Below the pieces are notes generated by a model. That model saw only the letters and a list, made by a program, of their open reading frames with translations, searched no databases and was not told the DNA's origin. A program made the translations under genes and the position numbers. From the NCBI GenBank assembly GCA_025454855.1, contig JALONS010000024.1:1-44861 (forward strand): 44,861 nucleotides of DNA. The letters run 5' to 3'. How positions within the stretch are numbered: position 1 is the stretch's first letter; each line of letters begins with the position of its first letter. This DNA comes from Arcicella sp. Lineage in GTDB: Bacteria; Bacteroidota; Bacteroidia; Cytophagales; Spirosomataceae. This document shows positions 24,854 through 32,866 of the stretch, piece after piece.

Positions 24854-26134
24854 ATGATGTTAGACAGAACCATAAGCCCTGATTTTCAAACCATTAAACA
24901 CATTCATATTCCTGCTGCTCAGGTGTACACATTCGAGAATGGCGTACCTCTGTATGCCATCAATGCTGGAGAACAACCCGTTGTAAAAGTAGAATTCAGT
25001 TTTAATGCAGGAAACTGGCAAGAACCTCAAAATGGTGTTTCTTTGTTTACCGTTAAAATGATTAACGAAGGAACAAGTAAATACAGTTCAGCCGAAATTA
25101 GTGAGTATTTTGATAAATTTGGAGCATTCACAGAATCTGGACAGGGCTTAGACCGTGCCAATTTTGTGGTGTATGTCCTCAAAAAACACCTTCCAGCTAT
25201 CCTTCCTATGGTAAAGGAGTTATTGGAAGATGCTATATTTCCAGAAGGAGAATTAGAAACATTTAAAAATATTCAACTTCAAACGCTACAAGTTAATGCC
25301 GAGAAGACTTCATTCATGGCAAATAAAATCTTCCGAAAAACAATCTTTGGAGAAACACACCCTTACGGTAATTCACTCACTGAAGAAGCCATTGCTACCA
25401 TAAATCAAGATGCCATTAAGGATTTTTATCAACAATATTGGGTAAGAAAGCCGTTTAGAATTTTCTTGTCTGGCAATATTGAAGATACTGATATTCAACT
25501 ATTTGAAGAACATTTTGGCAAACAACCACTTGAGCAAACATCAGTCAATCAGTCAGGGAATACAGCAATCAATATAAAATCTGAGAACATACTCATCGAG
25601 AAAGATGGGGCAATGCAATCATCCATTCGTATCGGTAAACAAATGATGACTCGGCAACACCCTGATTTTTTTACCATGTTACTCTTGAATGAAATTTTAG
25701 GCGGTTATTTTGGTTCGAGATTAATGAAAAATATCAGAGAAGACAAAGGATTTACCTACGGAATATCATCCAATTTGGCTCTTTTTTCTCGTGCTGGCTA
25801 TTTTGTAATTGGTACAGATGTAAAGAAAGAGTTTACGCAAAAAACCATTGACGAAATACACAAAGAGATTGGTCTTTTACAAACGAAACTGATTTCTGAA
25901 AGTGAGTTAGAAACGGTAAAAAACTACATGGCAGGCTCTTTTGCGGGTTCTTTGAATACTCCTTTCGATATAGCAGACCGCTACAAAGTGATTTTTACGG
26001 AAAATCTTTCTTTAGATTTTTACAAGAACTATATTGAAAATATCCAAAAAATCTCTAATGTAATGTTGTTAGAAGCAGCCAATAAATACCTACAAATTGA
26101 CTCTTTGTCTGAAGTTGTGGTAGGGGGCAAATAA
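24854..26134 (+). CDS. M16 family peptidase homologue, catalytically inactive type
   Basis: A 426-residue protein with the two-domain M16 (insulinase, processing peptidase) fold: N-terminal half with VYTFENGVPLYAINAGEQPVVKVEFSFNAGNW, C-terminal half with GGYFGSRLMKNIREDKGFTYG, the typical M16 beta-type signature. In active members the motif HxxEH stands before an xGT turn; here the aligned segment is LFTVKMINEGT, so both zinc histidines and the catalytic glutamate are gone. Such subunits usually pair with an active M16 partner, but no partner gene is next to it in this window. No signal peptide is seen. It starts 14 bp after the porV terminator, so it has its own promoter or is read through. 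Confidence 0.85.
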   Translation: MMLDRTISPDFQTIKHIHIPAAQVYTFENGVPLYAINAGEQPVVKVEFSFNAGNWQEPQNGVSLFTVKMINEGTSKYSSAEISEYFDKFGAFTESGQGLDRANFVVYVLKKHLPAILPMVKELLEDAIFPEGELETFKNIQLQTLQVNAEKTSFMANKIFRKTIFGETHPYGNSLTEEAIATINQDAIKDFYQQYWVRKPFRIFLSGNIEDTDIQLFEEHFGKQPLEQTSVNQSGNTAINIKSENILIEKDGAMQSSIRIGKQMMTRQHPDFFTMLLLNEILGGYFGSRLMKNIREDKGFTYGISSNLALFSRAGYFVIGTDVKKEFTQKTIDEIHKEIGLLQTKLISESELETVKNYMAGSFAGSLNTPFDIADRYKVIFTENLSLDFYKNYIENIQKISNVMLLEAANKYLQIDSLSEVVVGGK

Positions 26135-26170
26135 ATTTTAAATATTTGTTCAAAAACTTTAGCAAACATA

Positions 26171-26202
26171 TTTGCCTAAAACTCAAAGATTTACTACCTT
26201 TG
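26171..26202 (+). promoter_or_regulatory. Promoter of rpmG-DUF4295
   Basis: TTTG 26171-26174, 20-bp spacer, TACCTTTG 26195-26202: the best consensus promoter in the window. A leader of about 125 nt follows, containing an 8-bp hairpin (26239-26246 with 26251-26258) closed by a UUCG loop, possibly a ribosomal-protein autoregulation site. Confidence 0.7.
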
Positions 26203-26333
26203 CAGTCCTGTTTAGGAAATGGCTAATCGTTATTGGTTGTTGGTTATTCGTAACTAACTTATAATCAGTTGATAACAATGATGATTGCTTCATTTACGTC
26301 ACAACGATTAACGCATAATTTTATTATAAAGAA

Positions 26334-26516
26334 ATGGCTAAGAAAGGCAATAGAATCCAAGTAATTTTGGAATGTACTGAACAAAAAACATCAGGAGTTC
26401 CAGGAATGTCTCGTTACATTACCAAAAAGAATCGTAAAAATACTACGGCTCGTTTAGAGTTGAAAAAATACAATCCTTTCTTGAAGAAAGTAACAGTACA
26501 TAAAGAAATTAAGTAA
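26334..26516 (+). CDS. rpmG: 50S ribosomal protein L33
   Basis: A 60-residue bL33 of normal length: [20 protein letters not shown], then [20 protein letters not shown] and the end [12 protein letters not shown]. It is part of the 50S E-site region. Only one cysteine (C14) is present in place of the four-cysteine zinc-binding form, so it is the zinc-independent (C-minus) type. The gene usually follows rpmB in this phylum, but rpmB is not upstream here. The DUF4295 gene starts 66 bp downstream on the same transcript. Confidence 0.97.
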   Translation: MAKKGNRIQVILECTEQKTSGVPGMSRYITKKNRKNTTARLELKKYNPFLKKVTVHKEIK

Positions 26517-26582
26517 TTCAACGAGAAGCTGTAAATAGTGAGTTTTATACTCTATCTACAATTTCATAAATAGCATACAACA

Positions 26583-26735
26583 ATGGCAAAGAAAGTAGTT
26601 GCAACCCTTAAAAAAGAAGGTGGTGTAAAATACGCAAAAGTTATTAAAGCAGTAAAAAGTCCATTAACAGGAGCTTATACATTCAAAGAAGAAATCGTTC
26701 TTCAAGACGATGTAGCTGCAGCATTCAAAGGATAA
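26583..26735 (+). CDS. DUF4295 family small protein, probable ribosome-associated
   Basis: A 50-residue protein, MAKKVVATLKKEGGVKYAKV followed by IKAVKSPLTGAYTFKEEIVL and ending in DDVAAAFKG. It matches the DUF4295 family, a short Bacteroidetes-specific protein regularly encoded after L33. Its place in a ribosomal operon and its basic N-terminal half suggest a ribosome-bound role. From memory, Bacteroidetes ribosome structures contain phylum-specific proteins, and this may be one; I cannot verify it. It lies 66 bp after rpmG and is closed by a terminator. Confidence 0.85.
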   Translation: MAKKVVATLKKEGGVKYAKVIKAVKSPLTGAYTFKEEIVLQDDVAAAFKG

Positions 26736-26757
26736 TTTATTTTATTTTATCTTTAAG

Positions 26758-26790
26758 AAAACCTCAATCTTGTACAGATTGAGGTTTTTT
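26758..26790 (+). terminator. Intrinsic terminator after DUF4295 gene
   Basis: Arms 26758-26770 and 26776-26788 pair over 13 bp with a 5-nt loop and a run of six T, ending the rpmG-DUF4295 transcript. Confidence 0.88.
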
Positions 26791-26859
26791 GTTTTGCAAT
26801 ATTTTGTTGTTTATTTGGATAAAAATCATAAATTAGTAGTCTAATCATTCTTTAAAATT

Positions 26860-28131
26860 ATGGACTCATTAGCTTTTATCCTTTTACAAACACAAAGTAC
26901 GGCAACTAATATTTATGCCATCATTACGCCATTTGCCTTGGCGTTTATGATGCTTGAAATTGGCTTATGCTGGTACTACAAAAAAGATTTAATTACTTTT
27001 CAGGAATCTATTGCTAACTTCGGAACGGCTTTGGGCAACCAAACAACCAATGTTTTGGTAGCGGCAGGCGTTTATGTAGTTTACGGATACCTGTGGGATA
27101 ACTTCAGAATTATTGACCAAATTCCGATGAATTGGTTTACCTATCTACTGTTATTTTTGGGAGTCGATTTTATTTTTTACTGGGTACACCGTTGGGGGCA
27201 TCACATCAATATTATGTGGGCGGCACATTCGCCGCATCATTCCGCCGAAGAAATGAACTTTTTTGTTGCCTTACGTGCCAGCGTAACCCAACGCTTATTT
27301 AGTTTTTTCTTTTTCTTTCCCCTTACTATTATCGGCTTCAAGCCCGTTGATATTTACATGATTACAGGTATTCACCTATTCCAAGCATTTCTACATCACA
27401 CCGAACTCATCCGAAAATTATGGTGGGGCATCGAAGCCATTTTTACTACGCCTTCACATCACCGAGTGCATCACGGCGTGAATTTCAAGTATTTAGATAA
27501 AAACTTTGGCGAGTTCCTAATCATTTGGGATAGGCTTTTTGGTACGTTTCAGGAAGAATCAGAAAAGGTTGTGTACGGAATGTACAATCATCCTCAATCG
27601 TGGAATCCTATCAATATCAATTTTCATTATTATAAAATTTTGTGGAAAGATGCCGTAGCAGCACCTTATATTTGGGATAAATTCAAGCTCTGGTTTATGC
27701 CGTTAGGCTGGCTACCGAGAGGTTTACCACCCAAACCTGCACTCATTGAAACCACTCCCGACAATCAAGTAAAATTCCAAACGAAGATGTTTCCTCAGTC
27801 TAAGATTTACCTAATAATTCATGCCATACTGGGGATTTTCCTGATGATGATGGTTATCAAGTCTGATTCTCCTTGGAATACCCAAGAACGTTGGATTGGG
27901 GCGTTTCTTTTATGGTATCAGATAATCAACTGGTCTGGAATTTTAGAGTCAAGATCATGGCTATTTATGGCTGAAATTATCAGAATCCCCCTAACGCTTT
28001 TTTGTGTACTGTGGTTTAGTGAGTTTTCTAACCCAGTCATTTACAGCTTAGTGGCTGTATCGGTAGTGTCGTTATATTGGACTTTTAAGAATTTCAGAAC
28101 CCATCAGGAAGACGCTCTTGTTCTTAACTAA
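26860..28131 (+). CDS. Sterol desaturase/fatty acid hydroxylase superfamily membrane enzyme
   Basis: A 423-residue integral membrane di-iron enzyme. Histidine boxes: H110-RWG-H114-H115, H123-SP-H126-H127, H179-H180 and H200-H201-RV-H204-H205, the set that binds two irons in this superfamily. About six hydrophobic segments occur: two before the boxes, one between, and three in the C-terminal third (after residue 315). The long extra C-terminal membrane part and YGMYNHPQSWNPI after the last box resemble alkylglycerol monooxygenase (AGMO/TMEM195-like) more than short C-5 sterol desaturases. It hydroxylates or desaturates a lipid; the substrate is unknown. It stands alone between two terminators. 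Confidence 0.85.
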   Translation: MDSLAFILLQTQSTATNIYAIITPFALAFMMLEIGLCWYYKKDLITFQESIANFGTALGNQTTNVLVAAGVYVVYGYLWDNFRIIDQIPMNWFTYLLLFLGVDFIFYWVHRWGHHINIMWAAHSPHHSAEEMNFFVALRASVTQRLFSFFFFFPLTIIGFKPVDIYMITGIHLFQAFLHHTELIRKLWWGIEAIFTTPSHHRVHHGVNFKYLDKNFGEFLIIWDRLFGTFQEESEKVVYGMYNHPQSWNPININFHYYKILWKDAVAAPYIWDKFKLWFMPLGWLPRGLPPKPALIETTPDNQVKFQTKMFPQSKIYLIIHAILGIFLMMMVIKSDSPWNTQERWIGAFLLWYQIINWSGILESRSWLFMAEIIRIPLTLFCVLWFSEFSNPVIYSLVAVSVVSLYWTFKNFRTHQEDALVLN

Positions 28132-28193
28132 TCCATTACCAATAAAGATAAATTTGTGATTGTCAATTGTTTACATATAAAATAATTCATAAA

Positions 28194-28222
28194 AAAGCCC
28201 AGCAAAATATCTACTGGGCTTT
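28194..28222 (+). terminator. Candidate terminator after the desaturase gene
   Basis: Nine-bp GC-containing arms 28194-28202 and 28214-28222 with an 11-nt loop. The plus-strand U-tract is short (three T); the minus strand has six, so bidirectional activity is possible. Confidence 0.55.
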
Positions 28223-28406
28223 AAACAGTCTCCATAAGCTATTTATTTTTACTAACTCTGACTAATGATAAAAACATACGAAAATGTGTTCATTATGGTT
28301 TTTATCAAAAATGAATATTGTAATACTCCAAAGACGTAATTTTTATTCCAAAGGTTGTGTCTCTAATATATTTTATTGTTTTACTTCAACCTCTTTTCAT
28401 TTTGTT

Positions 28407-28859
28407 ATGAAAAAATCAGCTATCTATCCGTTTTTCCTTATCACTTTAGCGTTTTCACATATTGCTTGTGAAAAAAAGGTAACTCACGATGATACTAACC
28501 CAAATGAAAAAATCATCAAGACTTTTTACGAACATTTTAATAAACATGAGTGGGAAAAAATGGCGAGTATGTACGCCGACACAGCAGATTTTAAAGACCC
28601 TTCTCTGGGGAAAAATCTGGTGAAACAGACTCGAAAACAGACCGCTGAGAAATATGCAGAACTAAATCAGATTTTTCCTGATATTAAAGATGAAGTTGTA
28701 CAAATGTATCCTTCGGGCGAAAAGCACGTTATCGTTGAATTTATTTCAAGTGGCACAGCAGCAGATAAATCCACTTTTCGACTGCCTATTTGTACCATTT
28801 TCAAAATTGAAAATGGGCTGATTACCGAAGATTTTACGTACTATGATAACTCGAAGTAG
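28407..28859 (+). CDS. NTF2/SnoaL-like lipoprotein
   Basis: From ATG 28407 the protein has 150 residues. A lipoprotein signal (hydrophobic AIYPFFLITLAFSHIAC, lipobox HIAC, cysteine at residue 21) precedes a single alpha+beta cone domain typical of nuclear-transport-factor-2-like proteins: IIKTFYEHFNKHEWEKMASM, YADTADFKDPSLG, then strands HVIVEFISSGTAADKST and ICTIFKIENGLITEDFTYYD. SnoaL-like proteins bind small ligands or catalyse simple isomerisations; nothing here indicates which. The frame is open further up to 28284, but the upstream codons show no protein character and the lipobox fixes the start. It converges on the ATP-grasp gene with 9 bp between stops. Confidence 0.78.
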   Translation: MKKSAIYPFFLITLAFSHIACEKKVTHDDTNPNEKIIKTFYEHFNKHEWEKMASMYADTADFKDPSLGKNLVKQTRKQTAEKYAELNQIFPDIKDEVVQMYPSGEKHVIVEFISSGTAADKSTFRLPICTIFKIENGLITEDFTYYDNSK

Positions 28860-28868
28860 TAGCTCAAC

Positions 28869-30083
28869 TTAATGAGCCGACTTATCAGGTACGGGAGCGG
28901 ACGCATGATAATTTTCATAAATCCGATGAGCGTAATCATCTAATAACTCTATGATTCTCTGACGATTATCTGATTTTACAATAAAACCAATGTGATGCTC
29001 CATATCCATACGCCACCAAATTTCGGGGTCGTTGAAACTTTCGGTATTGGGATGCTGATAATTGGATAATGAAATAATTATTCCCGAATAACTATTATCT
29101 ACGGATGGCAAAAGGTAGTCTTCACCTTTTGCCATTGCCGTTTCAATTAATGCCCATTCACGCCACAGATTGATGCCTGACGAAGCCTCAACCATCTCGG
29201 CTAAATTTGCTCCTCCTACTCTGGAAGCCGTTTCCAAGAAAATGATTTCGCCTGTTTCGTGGTCTTTAATAAATTCTGAATGACTCGCCGAATAATTCAT
29301 TCCAAAAGCCTTCATTACTTGAGTATTGGCTTTTTGGAGTGCTTTGTCATCTTTTGAACCAAAAGGAACAGTAACAGAACGGAAAATGCCTCCTCCATGG
29401 GCTACTTCCATCGGAGTAGATAGATATTGACTACAACGGGTAAAAACAAACTTACCATTTACCGATAAAGAATCAACGTGAAAAACATCCCCGGGGCGGA
29501 ACTGTTCCACTAAATATTCGTGTCGGCGTTCTCCGAGATGGTGTACTACTTCCCAGAGTTCATCAGCATTATATACTTTTTTGATACCCGTAGCCGATGC
29601 CTCTGAGCGGGGTTTTACCACGCAGGGAAAAGTAACTTTTTGGGTATATTCAACAATATCTTGGTCGTTGAAAAGGCTTGAAAACATGGGTACTTTAATA
29701 CCTGCTTCGTGGGCTTTCATCCGCATCGCTAATTTATCTCTGAAATGCCTCCCAGTAGTTTGTCCCATACCTGGTATGCGAAAATGCTCCCTCAGATGAG
29801 CGGCTCTTTCCACATCAAAATCATCTAATGCCACAATTCTATCCACTTTCTTAGACCGCATCATGTAGGAAAGCCCCATGATAATTTCGTTCATATCAAA
29901 AGATGCGTCGTCTTTTTCCTCTACGTAAAAAATCTCGTCTATAAATTCACGTACCCAAGGCTTGTGTTCCAATTTTTTGTTAGTGAGTAAATAAACAGTG
30001 TTACCTGCTTGCTTACAAGAACGTAGGAATTCATTGCCTTTGAAAAAGGTAGAAATACAGAGAAAGGAGAGCGATTGAGACAT
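28869..30083 (-). CDS. ATP-grasp domain protein (carboxylate-amine ligase type)
   Basis: A 404-residue ATP-dependent ligase. The N-terminal Rossmann-like preATP-grasp part covers about 1-105. The ATP-grasp core follows: FRDKLAMRMKAHEAGIKVP, the nucleotide-binding FPCVVKPRSEASATGIKKV, YLVEQFRPGDVFHVDSL, and the metal/ATP residues in EIIFLETASRVGGANLAEMV. The pattern resembles the carbamoyl-phosphate-synthase-L/biotin-carboxylase-like group that joins an amine or thiol to a carboxylate (for example carnosine synthase or dapdiamide-type ligases). The substrates are unknown. It is the second gene after pepA on the minus strand, 54 bp apart, so they may be co-transcribed; a dipeptide-type product would fit an aminopeptidase neighbour, but this is speculation. 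Confidence 0.8.
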   Translation of the reverse strand: MSQSLSFLCISTFFKGNEFLRSCKQAGNTVYLLTNKKLEHKPWVREFIDEIFYVEEKDDASFDMNEIIMGLSYMMRSKKVDRIVALDDFDVERAAHLREHFRIPGMGQTTGRHFRDKLAMRMKAHEAGIKVPMFSSLFNDQDIVEYTQKVTFPCVVKPRSEASATGIKKVYNADELWEVVHHLGERRHEYLVEQFRPGDVFHVDSLSVNGKFVFTRCSQYLSTPMEVAHGGGIFRSVTVPFGSKDDKALQKANTQVMKAFGMNYSASHSEFIKDHETGEIIFLETASRVGGANLAEMVEASSGINLWREWALIETAMAKGEDYLLPSVDNSYSGIIISLSNYQHPNTESFNDPEIWWRMDMEHHIGFIVKSDNRQRIIELLDDYAHRIYENYHASAPVPDKSAH

Positions 30084-30137
30084 AAAAATGGCAGATTGAT
30101 GATTTATCTTAAAAATACAATTTTAAATTAAATTTGT

Positions 30138-31586
30138 TTATAGATTTTCCAAAAAATCCAGCAGTAATCTTACGCCAAAAGCCGTACCTGCTCGCTGTGG
30201 AGCAAACTCGGTATCACCAAAGGCAGTACCTGCAATGTCGAGATGAGCCCAGTTGGGGTGATTTTCTGTAAAAACTTCCAAAAACTTAGTAGCAGAAATA
30301 GCTCCTGCCATTGGTTTTCCTGAAAAATTACGAACATCGGCAATATCCGAAGAAATATCTTCTTTATACACATCCCAAAGAGGTAAACGCCAAAGTCGTT
30401 CGCCCGTTTTATCGCCAGCATTAGTCAGATTTTGGGCTAATTCATCGTTATTCGTGAATAACCCAGCAGCGTGATAACCCAACGTAGCCACACAACTGCC
30501 CGTAAGGGTAGCCAAGTCAATCATGGTATCAGGTTGGAAATTTTTAACAAGATAACTCAGTCCATCCGCTAAAATAATCCTTCCTTCGGCATCAGTATCA
30601 ATAATTTCGATGGTTTTGCCCGAATACGAACCAATTACATCACTGGGCTTGAAAGATTTACCATCAACGGCATTTTCGCAAGCAGGAATAACACCAATTA
30701 GATGCAGGGGTAGTTTGAGTTTTGCCGCTAATTCTATCGTACCCAACACCGCTGCTGCCCCACCCATATCCGACTTCATTAAGTGCATATTGGTAGAAGA
30801 TTTTATGGATATTCCCCCTGTATCAAACGTTACACCTTTACCTACCAATCCTATTTTTTGTTTAGCATTGGGTGATTTATACTCCATCACAATCAACACG
30901 GGCGGGTGTTCGCTGCCCTGTCCTACTGCCAAAAGAGCTTCAAGTTTCTGAGATTTTAGTTGCTGTTGTTCTAAAATATTGACACTATAATCAAATTTTT
31001 TCCCTGATTCTAAAGCCCAGTTAGCCAAAGTTTGGGGCGTTTTTTTATTGGCAGGAGCATTCATCAGGTCAAATATCTTCATTTGAGTTTTGGCAATTTC
31101 TTTTCCTCGCCTTATAGATGCTTCCGTGTGTTCGTGGGTTGATAGAATATTGAGAATCCCATCTTTTTTGAATATTGGGCTTATTTCTTTTTTCTCAGTT
31201 TTGTACAAATCTATATTGTAACCTCCTAAAGTTGAACCCGTTACTACAAATTCTGTCCACTCAGTAGGTAAGTGCTGAATATCAATAGTTACGCCATCAG
31301 GGAGTTTGTTTTTTAACTTGAAAAATAAAGTTCTGAATGCCTTGATGATGTCAATGGATTTGGGGGCTTTTCCCAAACCCAAACAGATAACTTTCTGATT
31401 ATCAGCAGTATAAAAAATTTGAAATTCTTTTACATCAGCCGTAAAATCTTGTTTTACGAAATCAATATTTAAGGCGTAGGTTGAACAACATTGTTGTAAT
31501 TGATTTTCAAAATTATCATCCTGTACAAATGCCAATACGACAGCCGTTGGGGTTGGTTGAAGTTGAGCAATGTGATTGATTTTCAT
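30138..31586 (-). CDS. pepA: Leucyl aminopeptidase (M17)
   Basis: A 482-residue M17 family aminopeptidase that removes N-terminal residues from peptides in the cytoplasm. The N-terminal macro-like domain spans about 1-160. The catalytic domain contains LVGKGVTFDTGGISIK (metal lysine and aspartate), MKSDMGGAAAVLG, and the hallmark DTDAEGRIILADGL with the metal aspartate and glutamate and the catalytic arginine. The usual motif is NTDAEGR; here the first residue is D, a small deviation. The hexameric enzyme needs two zinc or manganese ions. It precedes the ATP-grasp gene. The symbol is used for the family as a whole. Confidence 0.92.
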   Translation of the reverse strand: MKINHIAQLQPTPTAVVLAFVQDDNFENQLQQCCSTYALNIDFVKQDFTADVKEFQIFYTADNQKVICLGLGKAPKSIDIIKAFRTLFFKLKNKLPDGVTIDIQHLPTEWTEFVVTGSTLGGYNIDLYKTEKKEISPIFKKDGILNILSTHEHTEASIRRGKEIAKTQMKIFDLMNAPANKKTPQTLANWALESGKKFDYSVNILEQQQLKSQKLEALLAVGQGSEHPPVLIVMEYKSPNAKQKIGLVGKGVTFDTGGISIKSSTNMHLMKSDMGGAAAVLGTIELAAKLKLPLHLIGVIPACENAVDGKSFKPSDVIGSYSGKTIEIIDTDAEGRIILADGLSYLVKNFQPDTMIDLATLTGSCVATLGYHAAGLFTNNDELAQNLTNAGDKTGERLWRLPLWDVYKEDISSDIADVRNFSGKPMAGAISATKFLEVFTENHPNWAHLDIAGTAFGDTEFAPQRAGTAFGVRLLLDFLENL

Positions 31587-31633
31587 GGTTTTTCCTTTTT
31601 GCGAATCTGGAGATTCGAGTTACATTTTATACT

Positions 31634-31662
31634 AAAAATGCCACCTTGTGGGTGGCATTTTA
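31634..31662 (-). terminator. Terminator after the DUF2795 gene
   Basis: Arms 31635-31645 and 31651-31661 pair perfectly over 11 bp with a 5-nt loop. On the minus strand the stem ends in four U. It separates the DUF2795 gene from pepA. Confidence 0.75.
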
Positions 31663-31668
31663 TCAGGT

Positions 31669-31890
31669 TTAATATTCATCTTCATTAAAAAAGAAATCAT
31701 CTTTGGTCGGATAGTCGGGCCAAATTTCCTCAATACTCTCATACGGTTGCCCGTCATCTTCAAGTTCTTGTAAGTTTTCAACTACTTCCAACGGCGACCC
31801 AGTACGGATAGCATAGTCAATAAGTTCGTCTTTGGTGGCAGGCCATGGTGCATCTTCAAGATATGATGCCAATTCAAGTGTCCAGTACAT
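31669..31890 (-). CDS. DUF2795 domain protein
   Basis: A 73-residue acidic protein: YWTLELASYLEDAPWPATKD, then ELIDYAIRTGSPLEVVENLQ and a C-terminal acidic tail DDFFFNEDEY. This matches the DUF2795 family, short helical proteins widespread in Bacteroidetes and other phyla with unknown role. It is a single gene between a candidate minus-strand promoter and a terminator, upstream of pepA. Confidence 0.85.
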   Translation of the reverse strand: MYWTLELASYLEDAPWPATKDELIDYAIRTGSPLEVVENLQELEDDGQPYESIEEIWPDYPTKDDFFFNEDEY

Positions 31891-31983
31891 AATCTATGAA
31901 TTTGGTTACGATTAATTACTAATTTAAAGCTCTGATAATAAGATTATTAAGACTCCGTTTTTTGTCTTTTTTTATCAGGATTG

Positions 31984-31991
31984 CAAAAGTA
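31984..31991 (-). promoter_or_regulatory. Candidate -7 box of the DUF2795 gene
   Basis: On the minus strand TACTTTTG, a TAnnTTTG match about 94 bp before the ATG. The nearest TTTC-like -33 element is only 16 bp away, so the call is weak. Confidence 0.35.
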
Positions 31992-32048
31992 TAATTTTTT
32001 TCTTTACGAAAAACTTTTTTTAAATAAAAATTCTTGTGTTGAATTAAC

Positions 32049-32091
32049 TAAATTTATTTGAAAAAATTATAATTAACCTCAAATAAATTTA
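32049..32091. promoter_or_regulatory. AT-rich inverted repeat upstream of cutC
   Basis: Perfect 13-bp arms 32049-32061 and 32079-32091 with a 17-nt loop, ending 15 bp before the cutC ATG. The position suits an operator or a leader hairpin. No U-tract follows. Confidence 0.45.
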
Positions 32092-32106
32092 ATACAAGGC
32101 TCAAAA

Positions 32107-32853
32107 ATGATAAATACAGGTAATATTGAGGTAGAAGTTTGTGCTTTTTCACTGGAATCATGTCTGGCTGCCGAGCGTGCAGGAGCAAAGCGAGTAGAGT
32201 TGTGTAGTGCCATGTACGAAGGCGGTACTACGCCCTCGGCGGGGTTGATACAATTGGTAAAAAAACAGACCAATCTCGAAGTTTACGCCATGATTCGTCC
32301 GAGAGGTGGTGATTTTTGTTATTCAAACCATGAAATTGACGTCATGAAAGCTGATATTGAAGTAGCCAAAAACTTAGGGTGTGATGGTGTTGTTCTCGGT
32401 ATTTTACAAACAGACGGCAGCGTTGATGTTTTACAGACAAAACAAATGGTAGGTTTGGCACAACCCATGAAAGTAACTTTTCACCGAGCCATTGATATGA
32501 CTCACAACTACGAAGAAGCCCTTGAAGCCATTATTGAAGCGGGTTGTCATCGTATTCTGACTTCTGGTCAAAAAAATACGGCTATCGAAGGCATTGAAAA
32601 TATTAAGAAGTTGGTCAAATGTGCCAACGGACGCATTGAAGTAATGGTTGGTAGCGGTGTAAATGCCCAAAATGCCGCAATACTTGCCAGTACGGGTGTT
32701 AATGCTATTCATCTCACAGGCAAATCAAGCCGAGACTCGGCTATGATTTATCGAAAAGAGGGTATTATGATGGGTGGATTATCGGAAGTACCCGAATATG
32801 ATATTGTATATTCGGATACTGAGAAGATTCGGGCGGTAGTCAACGCTTTATGA
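32107..32853 (+). CDS. cutC: CutC family protein (copper homeostasis-type)
   Basis: A 248-residue TIM-barrel protein of full family length. Signature blocks: VEVCAFSLESCLAAERAGAK, RVELCSAMYEGGTTPSAGL, YAMIRPRGGDFCYS, CDGVVLGILQTDGSVD, KVTFHRAIDM, and the end HRILTSGQK with VMVGSGVNAQN. Family members were first linked to copper tolerance in E. coli, and some members bind copper, but the biochemical function remains debated. It is cytoplasmic. It converges on the rhomboid gene with 13 bp between stops and has an AT-rich palindrome just upstream. Confidence 0.93.
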   Translation: MINTGNIEVEVCAFSLESCLAAERAGAKRVELCSAMYEGGTTPSAGLIQLVKKQTNLEVYAMIRPRGGDFCYSNHEIDVMKADIEVAKNLGCDGVVLGILQTDGSVDVLQTKQMVGLAQPMKVTFHRAIDMTHNYEEALEAIIEAGCHRILTSGQKNTAIEGIENIKKLVKCANGRIEVMVGSGVNAQNAAILASTGVNAIHLTGKSSRDSAMIYRKEGIMMGGLSEVPEYDIVYSDTEKIRAVVNAL

Positions 32854-32866
32854 GAATGAGATTAAT

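Noticed and set aside
28284-28406. Upstream codons of the NTF2-like lipoprotein
   Set aside because: The lipoprotein signal starts at ATG 28407; the extra codons look like translated non-coding DNA.
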